A DNA stretch of 46,968 nt from Sphingomonadales bacterium (GCA_009993585.1 JAACTG010000115.1:12164-59131); one strand, 5' to 3'; positions 7,873 through 16,285 are shown, counted from the first letter of the stretch. Notes: a model not told the origin generated them from the sequence alone. Program-made: numbers and translations.

Positions 7873-8820
7873 ATGCGCGCCTTCATCTTCCCCGGACAGG
7901 GCAGCCAGTCGGTCGGCATGGGCCAGGCGCTCGCCGACGCCAGTGCCCATGCGCGCGAGGTGTTTCAGGAGGTCGACGACGCGCTGGAGCAAAAATTGTT
8001 CGCGCTGATGGCGGGCGGCCCGGGCGAAGACCTGCAGCTGACGCAGAACGCGCAGCCGGCGATCATGGCCAATGCGATCGCGACGCTGCGCGTGCTCGAG
8101 AAGGAGGGCGGCATCTCGCTCGCCGACAAGGGCGATTGCGTCGCCGGACACAGTCTCGGCGAATATACCGCCTTGTGTGCCGCGGGCGCGATCGATCTCG
8201 CGACGACGGCGCGGCTGCTGCGGCTGCGCGGGCGCGCGATGCAGGCGGCGGTGCCGGTCGGCGAGGGCGCAATGGCCGCGCTGCTCGGCGCCGATATCGA
8301 CACCGCTACGGCGATCGCGGCAGCGGCGGCCAAGGGCGCTGACGGCGAAGAGGTATGCACCGTCGCCAACGACAACGACCCGTCGCAGGTCGTGATTTCG
8401 GGCAAGCGCGGCGCGATCGAGCGCGCGATCGAACTGGCGAAGGACATGGGGGCCAAGCGTGCCGTGCTGCTGCCCGTATCGGCGCCCTTTCACTGCTCCT
8501 TGATGCAGCCCGCCGCCGAGGCGATGGAAGAGGCGCTGAGCCATGCACAGGTCGACCGCCCGATGCTGCCGCTCTACGCCAATGTCCTCGCCGCGCCGAT
8601 CAGCGCCCCCGAAGAGATCAAGAGGCGCCTGGTCGAACAGGTCACCGGCATGGTCCGCTGGCGCGAATCGGTGCTGGCGATGGTTGGCGCCGGGCACGGC
8701 CGCTTCGTCGAGATCGGCGGCAAGGTGCTGGGGCCGATGGTCAAACGCACCGCGCCGGATGCGGAGGCGACCAGCATTGTCGCGATGGACGACATCGAGG
8801 CGTTATTGAAATCGCTGTAA
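7873..8820 (+). CDS. fabD: Malonyl-CoA:ACP transacylase
   Basis: Moves malonyl from CoA to the phosphopantetheine of acyl carrier protein, supplying extender units for type II fatty acid synthesis. The 315 residues show IFPGQGSQSVGMG (5-17), the nucleophile elbow AGHSLGEYTAL with Ser94, and the SAPFHCSLM segment carrying the catalytic histidine. Length fits the family. First gene of fabD-fabG-acpP-fabF-mltG, 25 bases ahead of fabG. Confidence 0.96.
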   Translation: MRAFIFPGQGSQSVGMGQALADASAHAREVFQEVDDALEQKLFALMAGGPGEDLQLTQNAQPAIMANAIATLRVLEKEGGISLADKGDCVAGHSLGEYTALCAAGAIDLATTARLLRLRGRAMQAAVPVGEGAMAALLGADIDTATAIAAAAAKGADGEEVCTVANDNDPSQVVISGKRGAIERAIELAKDMGAKRAVLLPVSAPFHCSLMQPAAEAMEEALSHAQVDRPMLPLYANVLAAPISAPEEIKRRLVEQVTGMVRWRESVLAMVGAGHGRFVEIGGKVLGPMVKRTAPDAEATSIVAMDDIEALLKSL

Positions 8821-8845
8821 CAACTTGGAAAACAAAGGAAGCACC

Positions 8846-9586
8846 ATGTTCGATCTGACAGGAATGACCGCCTTGGTAACCGGCGCTTCAGGCGGGATCG
8901 GCTCGGCGATCGCCAAGGCGCTGGCCGCGCAAGGCGCGACGATCGCGCTGTCGGGAACGCGGCAGATGGCGCTCGCCGAGGCGAAAGCGGCGCTGGGCGG
9001 GGGTGAGCATCAGGTGTTCGCATGCGACCTCTCCGACGGGGCGGCGGTCGATGCGCTGGTGCCGCAGGTGGTCGAGAGGATGGGCAAGATCGATATTCTG
9101 GTGAACAACGCCGGCGTCACCAAGGACAATCTGGCGATGCGGATGAAGGACGACGAGTGGGACACCGTCATCCGCGTCAACCTCGAGGCCGCGTTCCGCC
9201 TGATGCGCGCCGCGGCCAAGCCGATGATGAAGGCGCGCTTCGGCCGCATCGTGTCGATCACCAGCGTCGTCGGCGCGACGGGCAATCCCGGCCAGGTCAA
9301 TTACGCCGCCTCGAAGGGCGGCCTGACCTCGATGTCGAAAGCGCTCGCGCAGGAGCTCGCCAGTCGCGGCATCACGGTCAATTGCGTCGCGCCCGGCTTC
9401 ATTCGCTCGGCGATGACCGACGGCCTGCCGCAGGCGCAGAAAGAGGCGCTGCTGACGAGGATACCGCTCGGCGATCTCGGCGACGGCGACGACATCGGCG
9501 CGGCGGTCGCCTATATCGCCAGCCGCGAGGCGGGCTATGTCACCGGCCAGACGCTGCACGTCAACGGCGGCATGGCGATGATCTGA
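8846..9586 (+). CDS. fabG: 3-oxoacyl-ACP reductase
   Basis: NADPH-dependent reduction of 3-oxoacyl-ACP in the elongation cycle. A classical short-chain dehydrogenase of 246 residues with the cofactor loop TGASGGIG (12-19), NNAG (87-90) and the catalytic set Ser140, Tyr153 and Lys157 (YAASK). The start at 8846 follows AGGAAG by a proper distance and gives the canonical MFDLTGMTALVTG; an in-frame ATG at 8825 would add seven residues. Sits between fabD and acpP. Confidence 0.96.
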   Translation: MFDLTGMTALVTGASGGIGSAIAKALAAQGATIALSGTRQMALAEAKAALGGGEHQVFACDLSDGAAVDALVPQVVERMGKIDILVNNAGVTKDNLAMRMKDDEWDTVIRVNLEAAFRLMRAAAKPMMKARFGRIVSITSVVGATGNPGQVNYAASKGGLTSMSKALAQELASRGITVNCVAPGFIRSAMTDGLPQAQKEALLTRIPLGDLGDGDDIGAAVAYIASREAGYVTGQTLHVNGGMAMI

Positions 9587-9624
9587 CCGGCGGCGGGCGA
9601 CCCGCCGTCCATCGCGCCGCCCTC

Positions 9625-9653
9625 TTGCCAGTCCGCCGCGCGCGCACTAGGGC
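9625..9653 (+). promoter_or_regulatory. Putative acpP promoter
   Basis: TTGCCA (9625-9630), a 17-base spacer and TAGGGC (9648-9653), 39 bases before acpP. A dedicated promoter would let acpP be made in excess over the enzymes of the operon, as is known elsewhere. Confidence 0.45.
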
Positions 9654-9692
9654 AGGGGCAACAAGCACCTATTTGAATAGAAGGAACAGGGT

Positions 9693-9929
9693 ATGAGCGA
9701 GACCGCAGAACGCGTGAAGAAAATCGTCGTCGAGCATCTCGGCGTCGAAGCCGACAAGGTGACCGAAGAAGCCAGCTTCATCGACGATCTGGGTGCCGAC
9801 AGCCTCGACATCGTCGAACTCGTGATGGCATTCGAAGAGGAATTCTCGGTCGAAATTCCCGACGATGCCGCCGAAAAGATCGCCACCGTCAAGGACGCGA
9901 TCGTCTATATCGAGGCCAACAAGGGCTGA
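9693..9929 (+). CDS. acpP: Acyl carrier protein
   Basis: Carries growing acyl chains on a 4'-phosphopantetheine arm. The 78-residue acidic helical protein has the modification site GADSLD with Ser37, followed by the recognition helix [25 protein letters not shown] precedes the ATG. This is the housekeeping ACP; a second, divergent ACP belongs to the exosortase locus at 17815-18087. Confidence 0.98.
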   Translation: MSETAERVKKIVVEHLGVEADKVTEEASFIDDLGADSLDIVELVMAFEEEFSVEIPDDAAEKIATVKDAIVYIEANKG

Positions 9930-9977
9930 AGATTGGCCGTTTGCGCGGGTTCTTCCCACGCGCGCCTATCGCGTATC

Positions 9978-10023
9978 CGGCTTCCCGGCCCGGGCCATCG
10001 TCCCGCGTTCGGGAAGCCGTTTT
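9978..10023 (+). terminator. Terminator or attenuator between acpP and fabF
   Basis: A perfect 10-bp stem, CGGCTTCCCG (9978-9987) with CGGGAAGCCG (10010-10019), is followed by TTTTCGTTT. The loop is 22 bases and itself G/C-rich. It would end most acpP transcripts and lower expression of fabF and mltG. Confidence 0.7.
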
Positions 10024-10066
10024 CGTTTCAAGTTCATTCGCATAATCAGCATTTCGGGAGCAAGCC

Positions 10067-11326
10067 ATGCGCCGTGTCGTCGTAACAGGTCTGGGTCTGG
10101 TCACGCCTTTGGGCGCCGATGTCGAAACGACGTGGAAGAATATCCTCGCCGGTAAATCGGGCGCCGGACGCATCACGCGATTCGATCCCAGCGACCAGAA
10201 ATGCCAGATCGCGTGCGAGATCAAACCCAAGGACCACGAATACGGCTTCGACCCCGACAAGCGCGTCGACCACAAGGTCCAGCGCCAGGTCGACCCGTTC
10301 ATCATCTTCGGCATCGATGCCGCGGGACAGGCGATCGAGGATGCGGGGCTCGAGGACGCCGACGAGGCGACGCGGATGCGCTTCGGCTGTTCGATCGGAT
10401 CGGGCATCGGCGGCCTGCCGGGGATCGAAAAGGAATCGCTCGTCCTCGCCGAAAAGGGCCCAAGTCGCGTTTCGCCGCACTTCGTCCACGGCCGGCTGAT
10501 CAACCTCGTCTCGGGTCAGGTCAGCATCAAATACGGGCTGATGGGCCCCAATCACGCGGTCGTCACCGCCTGCTCGACCGGCGCGCATTCGATCGGCGAC
10601 GCGGCGCGGATGATCAAGGACGACGATGCCGACATCATGCTCGCCGGTGGCGCCGAAAGCGCGCTGTGCCCGCTCGGCATCGCCGGCTTCGCGCAGGCGC
10701 GCGCGCTCAACATGTCGTCGAACGACGCGCCAGAAAAGGCGAGCCGCCCCTATGACCGCGACCGCGACGGTTTCGTCATGGGCGAAGGCGCGGGCGTCGT
10801 CGTGCTCGAGGAATATGAGCACGCCAAGGCGCGCGGCGCGAAAATCTATGCCGAGGTCGTCGGTTATGGCCTGTCGGGCGACGCCTATCACGTCACCGCG
10901 CCGCATCCCGAAGGGCTGGGCGCGTACAATGCGATGCAGATGGCGCTCAAGAAGGCGGGCATGGCCCCCGCCGACATCGACTATATCAACGCCCATGGCA
11001 CCTCGACGATGGCCGACACGATCGAGCTCGCCTCGGTCAAGCGGTTGTTCGGCGACGCGATTTCGAGCGTGTCGATGAGTTCGACCAAGTCTGCGATCGG
11101 ACATTTGCTCGGCGGCGCGGGCGCGGTCGAGGCGATCTTCTGCATCCTCGCGATCCGCGACCAGATCGTCCCGCCGACGATCAACCTCGACAATCCCGAC
11201 GAGGGCACCGAAGGCGTCGACCTCGTTCCCCATCATGCCAAGCGGCGCGAGGTCAGGGCGGTGCTCAACAACAGCTTCGGCTTTGGCGGGACCAACGCCA
11301 GCCTGGTGCTGAAAGCGGTCGACTGA
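10067..11326 (+). CDS. fabF: 3-oxoacyl-ACP synthase II
   Basis: Condenses malonyl-ACP with acyl-ACP during chain elongation, including cis-vaccenate formation. The 419 residues carry the thiolase-fold triad: Cys169 in VVTACSTGAH, a histidine in NAHGTSTMAD and a second histidine in KSAIGHLLGGAGAVE, plus the C-terminal NNSFGFGGTNAS. A CATAAT at 10041-10046 could be the -10 of a separate promoter after the attenuator, and GGGAG precedes the start. Followed by mltG after one base. Confidence 0.97.
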   Translation: MRRVVVTGLGLVTPLGADVETTWKNILAGKSGAGRITRFDPSDQKCQIACEIKPKDHEYGFDPDKRVDHKVQRQVDPFIIFGIDAAGQAIEDAGLEDADEATRMRFGCSIGSGIGGLPGIEKESLVLAEKGPSRVSPHFVHGRLINLVSGQVSIKYGLMGPNHAVVTACSTGAHSIGDAARMIKDDDADIMLAGGAESALCPLGIAGFAQARALNMSSNDAPEKASRPYDRDRDGFVMGEGAGVVVLEEYEHAKARGAKIYAEVVGYGLSGDAYHVTAPHPEGLGAYNAMQMALKKAGMAPADIDYINAHGTSTMADTIELASVKRLFGDAISSVSMSSTKSAIGHLLGGAGAVEAIFCILAIRDQIVPPTINLDNPDEGTEGVDLVPHHAKRREVRAVLNNSFGFGGTNASLVLKAVD

Positions 11327-11327
11327 C

Positions 11328-12263
11328 GTGCGCGGGCTGCTGGCCCTCCTGTTCGCGTTGCTGCTCAGCGCCTGTTCGGCGGGCAGTGCGCCGCGCGATG
11401 CCGAGGTCGTGATTCCGGCGGGTTCGAGCCTGACCGCGGCGGCCGATATCCTCGAAACCGCCGGCGGCATCGAGAGCGCGTCGAGCTTCCTGACCTATGC
11501 CAAGCTTTCGGGCGGCGACGAGCCGATCAAGCCGGGCACCTACCGCATCGAAAAGGGGACCAGCGGCGAGGCGGTGCTGCGCATGCTGCAGGACGGCAAG
11601 ACGGTCCAGCATTACGTTACCGTCCCCGAAGGCCTGCCCTCGATCATGGTGTGGGACCGGCTGATGGCCAATGACGATCTGACCGGCAAGATTCCGGTGC
11701 CTGCCGAAGGCTCTATCCTGCCCGAAACCTATGCCTATCAGAAGGGTGAGACGCGCGCCGCCGTGGTCGCGCGGATGCAGGAGGCGATGGACAAGGCGTG
11801 GGCCGACCTATGGCCGAAGCGCAACGCCCGCGCGTTTCCCAAGGACCGCAACGAGGCGATCACGCTGGCGTCGATCATCGAAAAGGAAACCCCCGTCGCC
11901 GACGAGCTGACGACGGTCTCGGCGGTCTATACCAACCGGCTCGAACTCGGCATGATGCTGCAGGCCGACCCGACGATCATCTATCCGATCACCAAGGGCA
12001 AGGCGCTGGGGCGGCGGATCCGCAAATCGGAGATCGCCGACGTCAACGATTATAATACTTACGCGATGGCGGGCCTGCCCAAGGGACCGATCGCCAATCC
12101 CAGCCGCGCCGCGATCGCCGCCGCGCTCAATCCCAACGACAGCAAGGCGCTCTATTTCGTCGCCGACGGCAAGGGTGGGCATATCTTTGCCGGCACGCTC
12201 GCCGAACATAACGCCAATGTTAAGAAATGGTACGCGATCCGCCGCGCGAGAGGCGAGATGTAA
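11328..12263 (+). CDS. mltG: Endolytic transglycosylase MltG (YceG-like)
   Basis: Cleaves nascent glycan strands at the inner membrane and so helps set strand length. The 311 residues include the LysM-like region (about 24-95), the catalytic motif LASIIEKET with Glu185, LQADPTIIY, YNTYAMAGLPKGPIANPS and the C-terminal FVADGKGGHIF, in family order. The start is a GTG one base after the fabF stop, which implies translational coupling. The N terminus, LLFALLLSACSAG, is a lipobox with Cys16, so this copy may be a lipoprotein rather than carrying the usual transmembrane anchor. Confidence 0.94.
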   Translation: MRGLLALLFALLLSACSAGSAPRDAEVVIPAGSSLTAAADILETAGGIESASSFLTYAKLSGGDEPIKPGTYRIEKGTSGEAVLRMLQDGKTVQHYVTVPEGLPSIMVWDRLMANDDLTGKIPVPAEGSILPETYAYQKGETRAAVVARMQEAMDKAWADLWPKRNARAFPKDRNEAITLASIIEKETPVADELTTVSAVYTNRLELGMMLQADPTIIYPITKGKALGRRIRKSEIADVNDYNTYAMAGLPKGPIANPSRAAIAAALNPNDSKALYFVADGKGGHIFAGTLAEHNANVKKWYAIRRARGEM

Positions 12264-12302
12264 TCATCGGCTCGCTCGATCAGCGCGCCGGACTTTATCG
12301 AT

Positions 12303-12331
12303 TTTACCTTTAAATCATGGAACTCTATCGG
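12303..12331 (+). promoter_or_regulatory. Candidate peroxiredoxin promoter
   Basis: TTTACC (12303-12308), a 17-base spacer and TATCGG (12326-12331) lie in an A/T-richer patch after mltG. It would give a leader of nearly 90 bases before the peroxiredoxin. Confidence 0.35.
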
Positions 12332-12424
12332 CGGTTCGCCCGTTGATGTTGCAATGCAGCAATCGACGCGCTGCCCTTGGCGGCGATCGCTTGCCGCCTC
12401 ACCCGAAATCCAAGAGGAAATTTT

Positions 12425-13006
12425 ATGCAAACTGGCTGTCCAGTCCCCAATGTTACGCTAAAGACCCGTGTTCGCGACGAAGCGATCGGCGGCGACAATC
12501 CGTTCCGCTGGCAGGACGTTTCGACCGGCGACCTGTTCGCCGAGGGACGCCATGTCGTTTTCGCGCTGCCCGGCGCGTTCACGCCGACCTGCACGACGCA
12601 GCAGTGCCCCGCCTACGAACGCACCTATGACGATTTCAAGGCCGAGGGCGTCGCCGACGTCTACTGCCTGTCGGTCAACGACGCCTTCGTGATGTACCAG
12701 TGGGCCAAGATGCTCGGTATCGAGAAGCTGACGATGCTGCCCGACGGTTCGGGCGATTTCACCCGCCGCATGGGGATGCTGATCAAGAAGGATCACCTCG
12801 GTTTCGGCGACCGCAGCTGGCGCTATGCGATGGTGATCGACGACGGCGTCGTCACCGAGATGTTCGTCGAGCCCGGCCTCAACGACGATGGCTCTGACTC
12901 GGACCCCTATGGCGAAAGCAAGCCCGAGCCGGTGCTCGAATGGGTCAAGGCCAACCCCTACAAGGGCGCCGCGACCGCCGCCGCGCGCGAACTCGAAGAC
13001 GCGTAA
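12425..13006 (+). CDS. Peroxiredoxin, Prx5-type
   Basis: Thiol peroxidase that reduces hydrogen peroxide and organic hydroperoxides. The 193-residue product has the Prx5 signature LPGAFTPTCTTQQCP with peroxidatic Cys56 and a further cysteine at 61, then YCLSVND and the C-terminal EPGLNDDGSDSDPYGES typical of this group. The start at 12425 follows AGAGGAAAT; an in-frame ATG at 12377 lies upstream but has no ribosome site. The likely reductant is glutaredoxin/glutathione or thioredoxin; both grxC and trxB lie in this window though not adjacent. Confidence 0.92.
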   Translation: MQTGCPVPNVTLKTRVRDEAIGGDNPFRWQDVSTGDLFAEGRHVVFALPGAFTPTCTTQQCPAYERTYDDFKAEGVADVYCLSVNDAFVMYQWAKMLGIEKLTMLPDGSGDFTRRMGMLIKKDHLGFGDRSWRYAMVIDDGVVTEMFVEPGLNDDGSDSDPYGESKPEPVLEWVKANPYKGAATAAARELEDA

Positions 13007-13037
13007 ATCAGCAGGCTAGTCTCTGACCAAGCCAACG

Positions 13038-13070
13038 GGGCGCGCACTGGCGACGGTGCGCGCCCTTTTT
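13038..13070 (+). terminator. Rho-independent terminator after the peroxiredoxin
   Basis: A 10-bp perfect stem GGGCGCGCAC / GTGCGCGCCC with an 8-base loop, followed by TTTTT at 13066-13070. Confidence 0.85.
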
Positions 13071-13107
13071 GCTGGCCGCCGCGCGGCGATGCCGCCACAT
13101 TCGCGCG

Positions 13108-13614
13108 ATGCCCGCCGCGCCGATCATCCTCACCGCCGCCATGGCGCCTGCCGATCAGGTCTGGGCCGACCGGCTGCGCGCGCTACATTTCCCGCCCGAG
13201 CGCAATCATCTCGCCGCGCATATCACGCTGTTCCACCACCTCCCGCCCGCGCTGCTGCCAGAGCTCAAGGACCGGATGCGCGCATTGGCGAAAGAGCCGC
13301 CGCCCTCGGCGATCCTGAGCGAGGTCTATTCGCTCGGCCACGGCGTCGCCTATCGGGTCGACTCGCCTGATCTGATCGATATCCGCGCCGAACTTGCCGC
13401 GGCGTTCCACGGCCTGCTGACGCCGCAAGACGCCGCGTCGCCGCGGCTGCACATCACCGTTCAGAACAAGGTCTCGGCGGGCGAGGCGCGCGCGCTGCTC
13501 GCCGGTCTGCGCGCCGATTTCGAACCGCGTCGGCTGCACATCGCCGGGCTCGCCGCCTGGCATTATCGCGGCGGCCCGTGGGAAGCCGCTTTCGCCGCGA
13601 GCTTTCGCGGCTAG
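13108..13614 (+). CDS. 2'-5' RNA ligase family protein (LigT/cyclic phosphodiesterase fold)
   Basis: A member of the 2H phosphoesterase superfamily, 168 residues. The two HxT signatures are AHITLFHHL (about residue 31) and LHITVQNK (about residue 115), spaced as in LigT/ThpR proteins. These hydrolyse cyclic 2',3'-phosphodiester bonds and in vitro join RNA halves; the physiological substrate is unknown. The start at 13108 gives MPAAPIILTAAM, a natural first strand. There is no clear Shine-Dalgarno; CACATT six bases before the ATG could be a -10 box. Its stop codon overlaps the convergent flavoprotein stop by four bases. Confidence 0.8.
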   Translation: MPAAPIILTAAMAPADQVWADRLRALHFPPERNHLAAHITLFHHLPPALLPELKDRMRALAKEPPPSAILSEVYSLGHGVAYRVDSPDLIDIRAELAAAFHGLLTPQDAASPRLHITVQNKVSAGEARALLAGLRADFEPRRLHIAGLAAWHYRGGPWEAAFAASFRG

Positions 13615-14852
13615 TCCGCGAGCATGTCCTTGAGCGCGATGCTGTCGTCGGCAAGCCGTAGGGGATCGATCTCGGCGCGCGCCTCGATCAGTTTGCGTCC
13701 CTGGACGTAATCGCGCGCGCGACCGACGCAATCGAGCGCGACGACGCGGTCGCGCTTCAAATAGATCACCGAGAAACTGCGGCTGGCGGGGTCGCCGCGG
13801 ACGACCTCGGCATCGTGGTCGATCGACAGGCCGACGGTCTGCAGTTTGAGGTCGTACTGGTTCGACCAGAACCATGGCAGCGCCTCGTAGCGCGCGTCCT
13901 CGCCGATGATGTCGGCGGCGACGACCTTCGCCATGTCGTGCGCATTCTGCACCGATTCGACGCGGATCTGTTCGCCGTCGGCCCAGACATTGGCATGGCT
14001 GGCGCAGTCGCCGATCGCATAGACGTCGGGCAGGCTGGTGCGGCATGCCGAATCGACATCGACGCCATTGCCGCCGGTCGCGCCCGCGGCGATCAGCGGG
14101 CCGACCTCGGGGACGATGCCGATGCCCGCGACGATCAGGTCGGCGGCGATCGCGCTACGGTCGGCGAGCGTCGCGACAAGGCCGTCGCCCTGGCGCTCGA
14201 TCGCCTCGACCGTCGTGCCGAGGCGCAGCTCGACGCCCTGGCGGCGGTGTTCGGCGGCGTAGAATTGGGCGAGCGTGGTGCCGGCGACGCGCGCGAGCAC
14301 GCGGTCGGCCATTTCGACGAGGACGACGTGCTTGCCGAGCTTGCGGAAACCCGCCGCCGCCTCGAGCCCGATATAGCCGCCGCCGACGATCAGGACACGA
14401 CCGACGCGATCGAGCCGCGCGCGGATGGCGTCGACGTCGCGACGCTTGCGAATCGCGAATACGGCGTCGTCGTCGGCGCCCGGGCAGGGCAGCGGCCGCG
14501 CGAGCCCGCCGGTCGCCCAGATCAGCCGGTCGTAGCGAATTTCGGGATGACGGCTGGCGGCGACGGTCTTGGCGATTCCATCGACGCGGCTGACGCGCGA
14601 AGCGGGCAAGCGGACGATGTCGCGCTCGGCCCAAAAGGCTTCGGGCCGCAACAGCATGCGCGCGAATTCCTTTTCGCCGACGAGATATTCCTTGCTCAGC
14701 GGCGGGCGTTCATAGGGCGGCTCGGTTTCCTCGCCGATCATCGCGATGCTGCCGCCAAAGCCCATCTGGCGCAGCTGGATCGCGGCCTGCGCGCCGCCAT
14801 GGCCGCTGCCGACGATCAGGACATCGTAACTGGGGGTTTCGGCTTCGCTCAT
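13611..14852 (-). CDS. FAD-dependent oxidoreductase, ferredoxin/rubredoxin reductase type
   Basis: Likely transfers electrons from NAD(P)H to a small iron-sulfur partner or oxygenase. The 413 residues contain an N-terminal FAD loop VGSGHGGAQAA, the PPYERPPLSK motif characteristic of putidaredoxin/ferredoxin reductases, WATGG, a second dinucleotide loop VGGGYIGLEAA for NAD(P)H, and DVYAIGDCAS contacting FAD, then the reductase C-terminal domain with FWSNQYDLKLQ. No ferredoxin or oxygenase gene is adjacent, so the partner is unknown. A promoter-like TTCGCA-N17-TAGGGC ends six bases before the ATG and no Shine-Dalgarno is present. Confidence 0.9.
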   Translation of the reverse strand: MSEAETPSYDVLIVGSGHGGAQAAIQLRQMGFGGSIAMIGEETEPPYERPPLSKEYLVGEKEFARMLLRPEAFWAERDIVRLPASRVSRVDGIAKTVAASRHPEIRYDRLIWATGGLARPLPCPGADDDAVFAIRKRRDVDAIRARLDRVGRVLIVGGGYIGLEAAAGFRKLGKHVVLVEMADRVLARVAGTTLAQFYAAEHRRQGVELRLGTTVEAIERQGDGLVATLADRSAIAADLIVAGIGIVPEVGPLIAAGATGGNGVDVDSACRTSLPDVYAIGDCASHANVWADGEQIRVESVQNAHDMAKVVAADIIGEDARYEALPWFWSNQYDLKLQTVGLSIDHDAEVVRGDPASRSFSVIYLKRDRVVALDCVGRARDYVQGRKLIEARAEIDPLRLADDSIALKDMLAD

Positions 14853-14858
14853 GGCGCT

Positions 14859-14887
14859 GCCCTAGCGCGTATCGGCGCGCTTGCGAA
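14859..14887 (-). promoter_or_regulatory. Putative promoter of the flavoprotein gene
   Basis: On the minus strand: TTCGCA (14887-14882), a 17-base spacer and TAGGGC (14864-14859), then six bases to the ATG. The geometry matches the grxC, def and rmuC promoters. Confidence 0.45.
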
Positions 14888-14903
14888 GGGTGGCGGCGCC
14901 ATA

Positions 14904-14932
14904 TTGACCGCGCCCCGAGCGCCGCTTATAGG
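14904..14932 (+). promoter_or_regulatory. Putative tRNA-Met promoter
   Basis: TTGACC (14904-14909), a 17-base spacer and TATAGG (14927-14932), the best-matching promoter pair in the window. The tRNA starts 44 bases further on. Confidence 0.6.
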
Positions 14933-14976
14933 CCGCGCTTCCAACCGATTCCGGGCATCGCTGCCGGGCATCGTGC

Positions 14977-15053
14977 GGCGGAGTAGCTCAGCTGGTTAGA
15001 GCAGCGGAATCATAATCCGCGTGTCGGGGGTTCGAGTCCCTCCTCCGCTACCA
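14977..15053 (+). tRNA. tRNA-Met (anticodon CAT)
   Basis: Complete cloverleaf: acceptor GGCGGAG with CTCCGCT (a G-U closing pair), D arm TAGCTCAG...GAGC, anticodon stem GCGGA/TCCGC around loop ATCATAA giving CAT, T loop TTCGAGT, encoded CCA at 15051-15053. The acceptor lacks the unpaired first base of initiator tRNA, so this is the elongator type; a lysidine-modified isoleucine tRNA with the same anticodon cannot be fully excluded. Confidence 0.93.
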
Positions 15054-15060
15054 GCCTCGA

Positions 15061-15084
15061 AAATTCGTCCGGGGGACGATTTTT
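15061..15084 (+). terminator. tRNA-Met terminator
   Basis: Stem TCGTCC (15065-15070) with GGACGA (15074-15079), three-base loop and TTTTT. Flanking A and T bases extend the pairing with one mismatch. Confidence 0.65.
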
Positions 15085-15207
15085 GCGAGGCTCCCGAGCG
15101 CTAGTGAAAAGCGCAAATGATCCGGCAGATGGACTTTGAAAGCGCCCGATGCGACGCGAAGGGCCGGCAACGTCCGGCCGCGTCCGGGGATGATTTTTCG
15201 AGGCCCG
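15066..15207 (+). repeat. Imperfect direct repeat downstream of tRNA-Met
   Basis: The segment CGTCCGGGG-ACGATTTTT-GCGAGGC beginning at 15066 recurs at 15181 as CGTCCGGGG-ATGATTTTT-CGAGGC, with only a few changes. The interval holds a small hairpin (GGCCGG 15162-15167 / CCGGCC 15174-15179) and no recognisable gene. It may be a duplicated terminator or a tRNA-side insertion scar. Confidence 0.4.
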
Positions 15208-15223
15208 CGTGCCCGCTCAAGGG

Positions 15224-15252
15224 CTGACAAAGCGCTCGACTCCCCCTAGATG
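15224..15252 (+). promoter_or_regulatory. Putative trxB promoter
   Basis: CTGACA (15224-15229), a 17-base spacer and TAGATG (15247-15252), giving a leader of about 37 bases before the trxB ATG, which has CGGAG ahead of it. Confidence 0.5.
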
Positions 15253-15295
15253 CGCTCCACCACCTCGATGCAAACAGCCCGCCGACGGAGCCGAT

Positions 15296-16264
15296 ATGAG
15301 CGAAACCAAGCATAGCCGCATGATCATCCTCGGCTCGGGCCCGGCGGGGCTCTCGGCGGCGATCTATGCCGCGCGCGCGGGCATGACGCCGATCGTCATT
15401 CAGGGCATGCAGCCCGGCGGGCAGCTGACGATCACCACCGATGTCGAGAATTATCCGGGCTTCGCCGAGGTCGTCCAGGGCCCCTGGCTGATGGAGCAGA
15501 TGCAGGCGCAGGCCGAACATGTCGGGACCGAGATGGTCTATGACCTGATCGTCGATGTCGACCTGTCGCGGCGCCCGTTCCGCCTGACCGGCGACGGCGG
15601 CACCGTCTATACCGGCGACACGCTGGTCATCGCGACGGGCGCGCAGGCCAAATGGCTCGGCGCGCCGGGCGAGGCCGAACTCGGCGGCAAGGGCGTGTCG
15701 GCCTGCGCCACGTGCGACGGGTTCTTCTATCGCGGCAAGAAGGTCGTCGTCATCGGCGGCGGCAACACCGCGGTCGAGGAGGCGCTCTACCTCACCAACC
15801 ATTCGGACGACGTCACGCTGATTCACCGCCGCGATTCGCTGCGCGCCGAAAAGATCCTGCAGGAACGCCTGTTCGCCAACCCGAAGATTTCGGTGCTGTG
15901 GAACAAGAGCGTCGAGGCGTTCGTCGGCGGCGGCAATCCCGAGGGGCTGGTCGGCGTCGACCTCATCGATACGCTCACCGGCGAAAAGAGCCATGAGCCG
16001 TGCGAAGGCGGTTTCGTCGCGATCGGCCATGCGCCGTCGACCGAATTGTTCAAGGACAGGCTGCCGATGGACGACCACGGCTATCTCGACGTCGAAAAGG
16101 GCACCAGCCGCACCGTCATTCCCGGCGTCTTCGCCGCGGGCGACGTGTCGGACAAGGTCTACCGCCAGGCGGTCACCGCCGCCGGCATGGGCTGCATGGC
16201 CGCGCTCGATGCCGAGAAATTCCTCGCCGAGGCGGAATTCGCCGAGATGGAAGCGGCGCAGTAG
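15296..16264 (+). CDS. trxB: Thioredoxin-disulfide reductase
   Basis: NADPH-dependent flavoenzyme that keeps thioredoxin reduced. The 322 residues show the FAD loop ILGSGPAGLSAA (11-22), GGQLTITTDVENYPGF (41-56), the redox pair in ACATCDG (Cys137 and Cys140), the NADPH loop VIGGGNTAVEEA and the C-terminal VFAAGDVSDKVYRQAVTAAG. Start at 15296 has CGGAG upstream; the frame is open further upstream but without family-like sequence. It is a monocistronic gene convergent with the exosortase hydrolase arm. Confidence 0.96.
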   Translation: MSETKHSRMIILGSGPAGLSAAIYAARAGMTPIVIQGMQPGGQLTITTDVENYPGFAEVVQGPWLMEQMQAQAEHVGTEMVYDLIVDVDLSRRPFRLTGDGGTVYTGDTLVIATGAQAKWLGAPGEAELGGKGVSACATCDGFFYRGKKVVVIGGGNTAVEEALYLTNHSDDVTLIHRRDSLRAEKILQERLFANPKISVLWNKSVEAFVGGGNPEGLVGVDLIDTLTGEKSHEPCEGGFVAIGHAPSTELFKDRLPMDDHGYLDVEKGTSRTVIPGVFAAGDVSDKVYRQAVTAAGMGCMAALDAEKFLAEAEFAEMEAAQ

Positions 16265-16285
16265 GCGTTTCGCTTCGCCGCCAAA

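Noticed and set aside
13611-13614. Four-base overlap of convergent stop codons
   Set aside because: CTAG serves as the stop on both strands. It is a compact arrangement but of no evident regulatory meaning.
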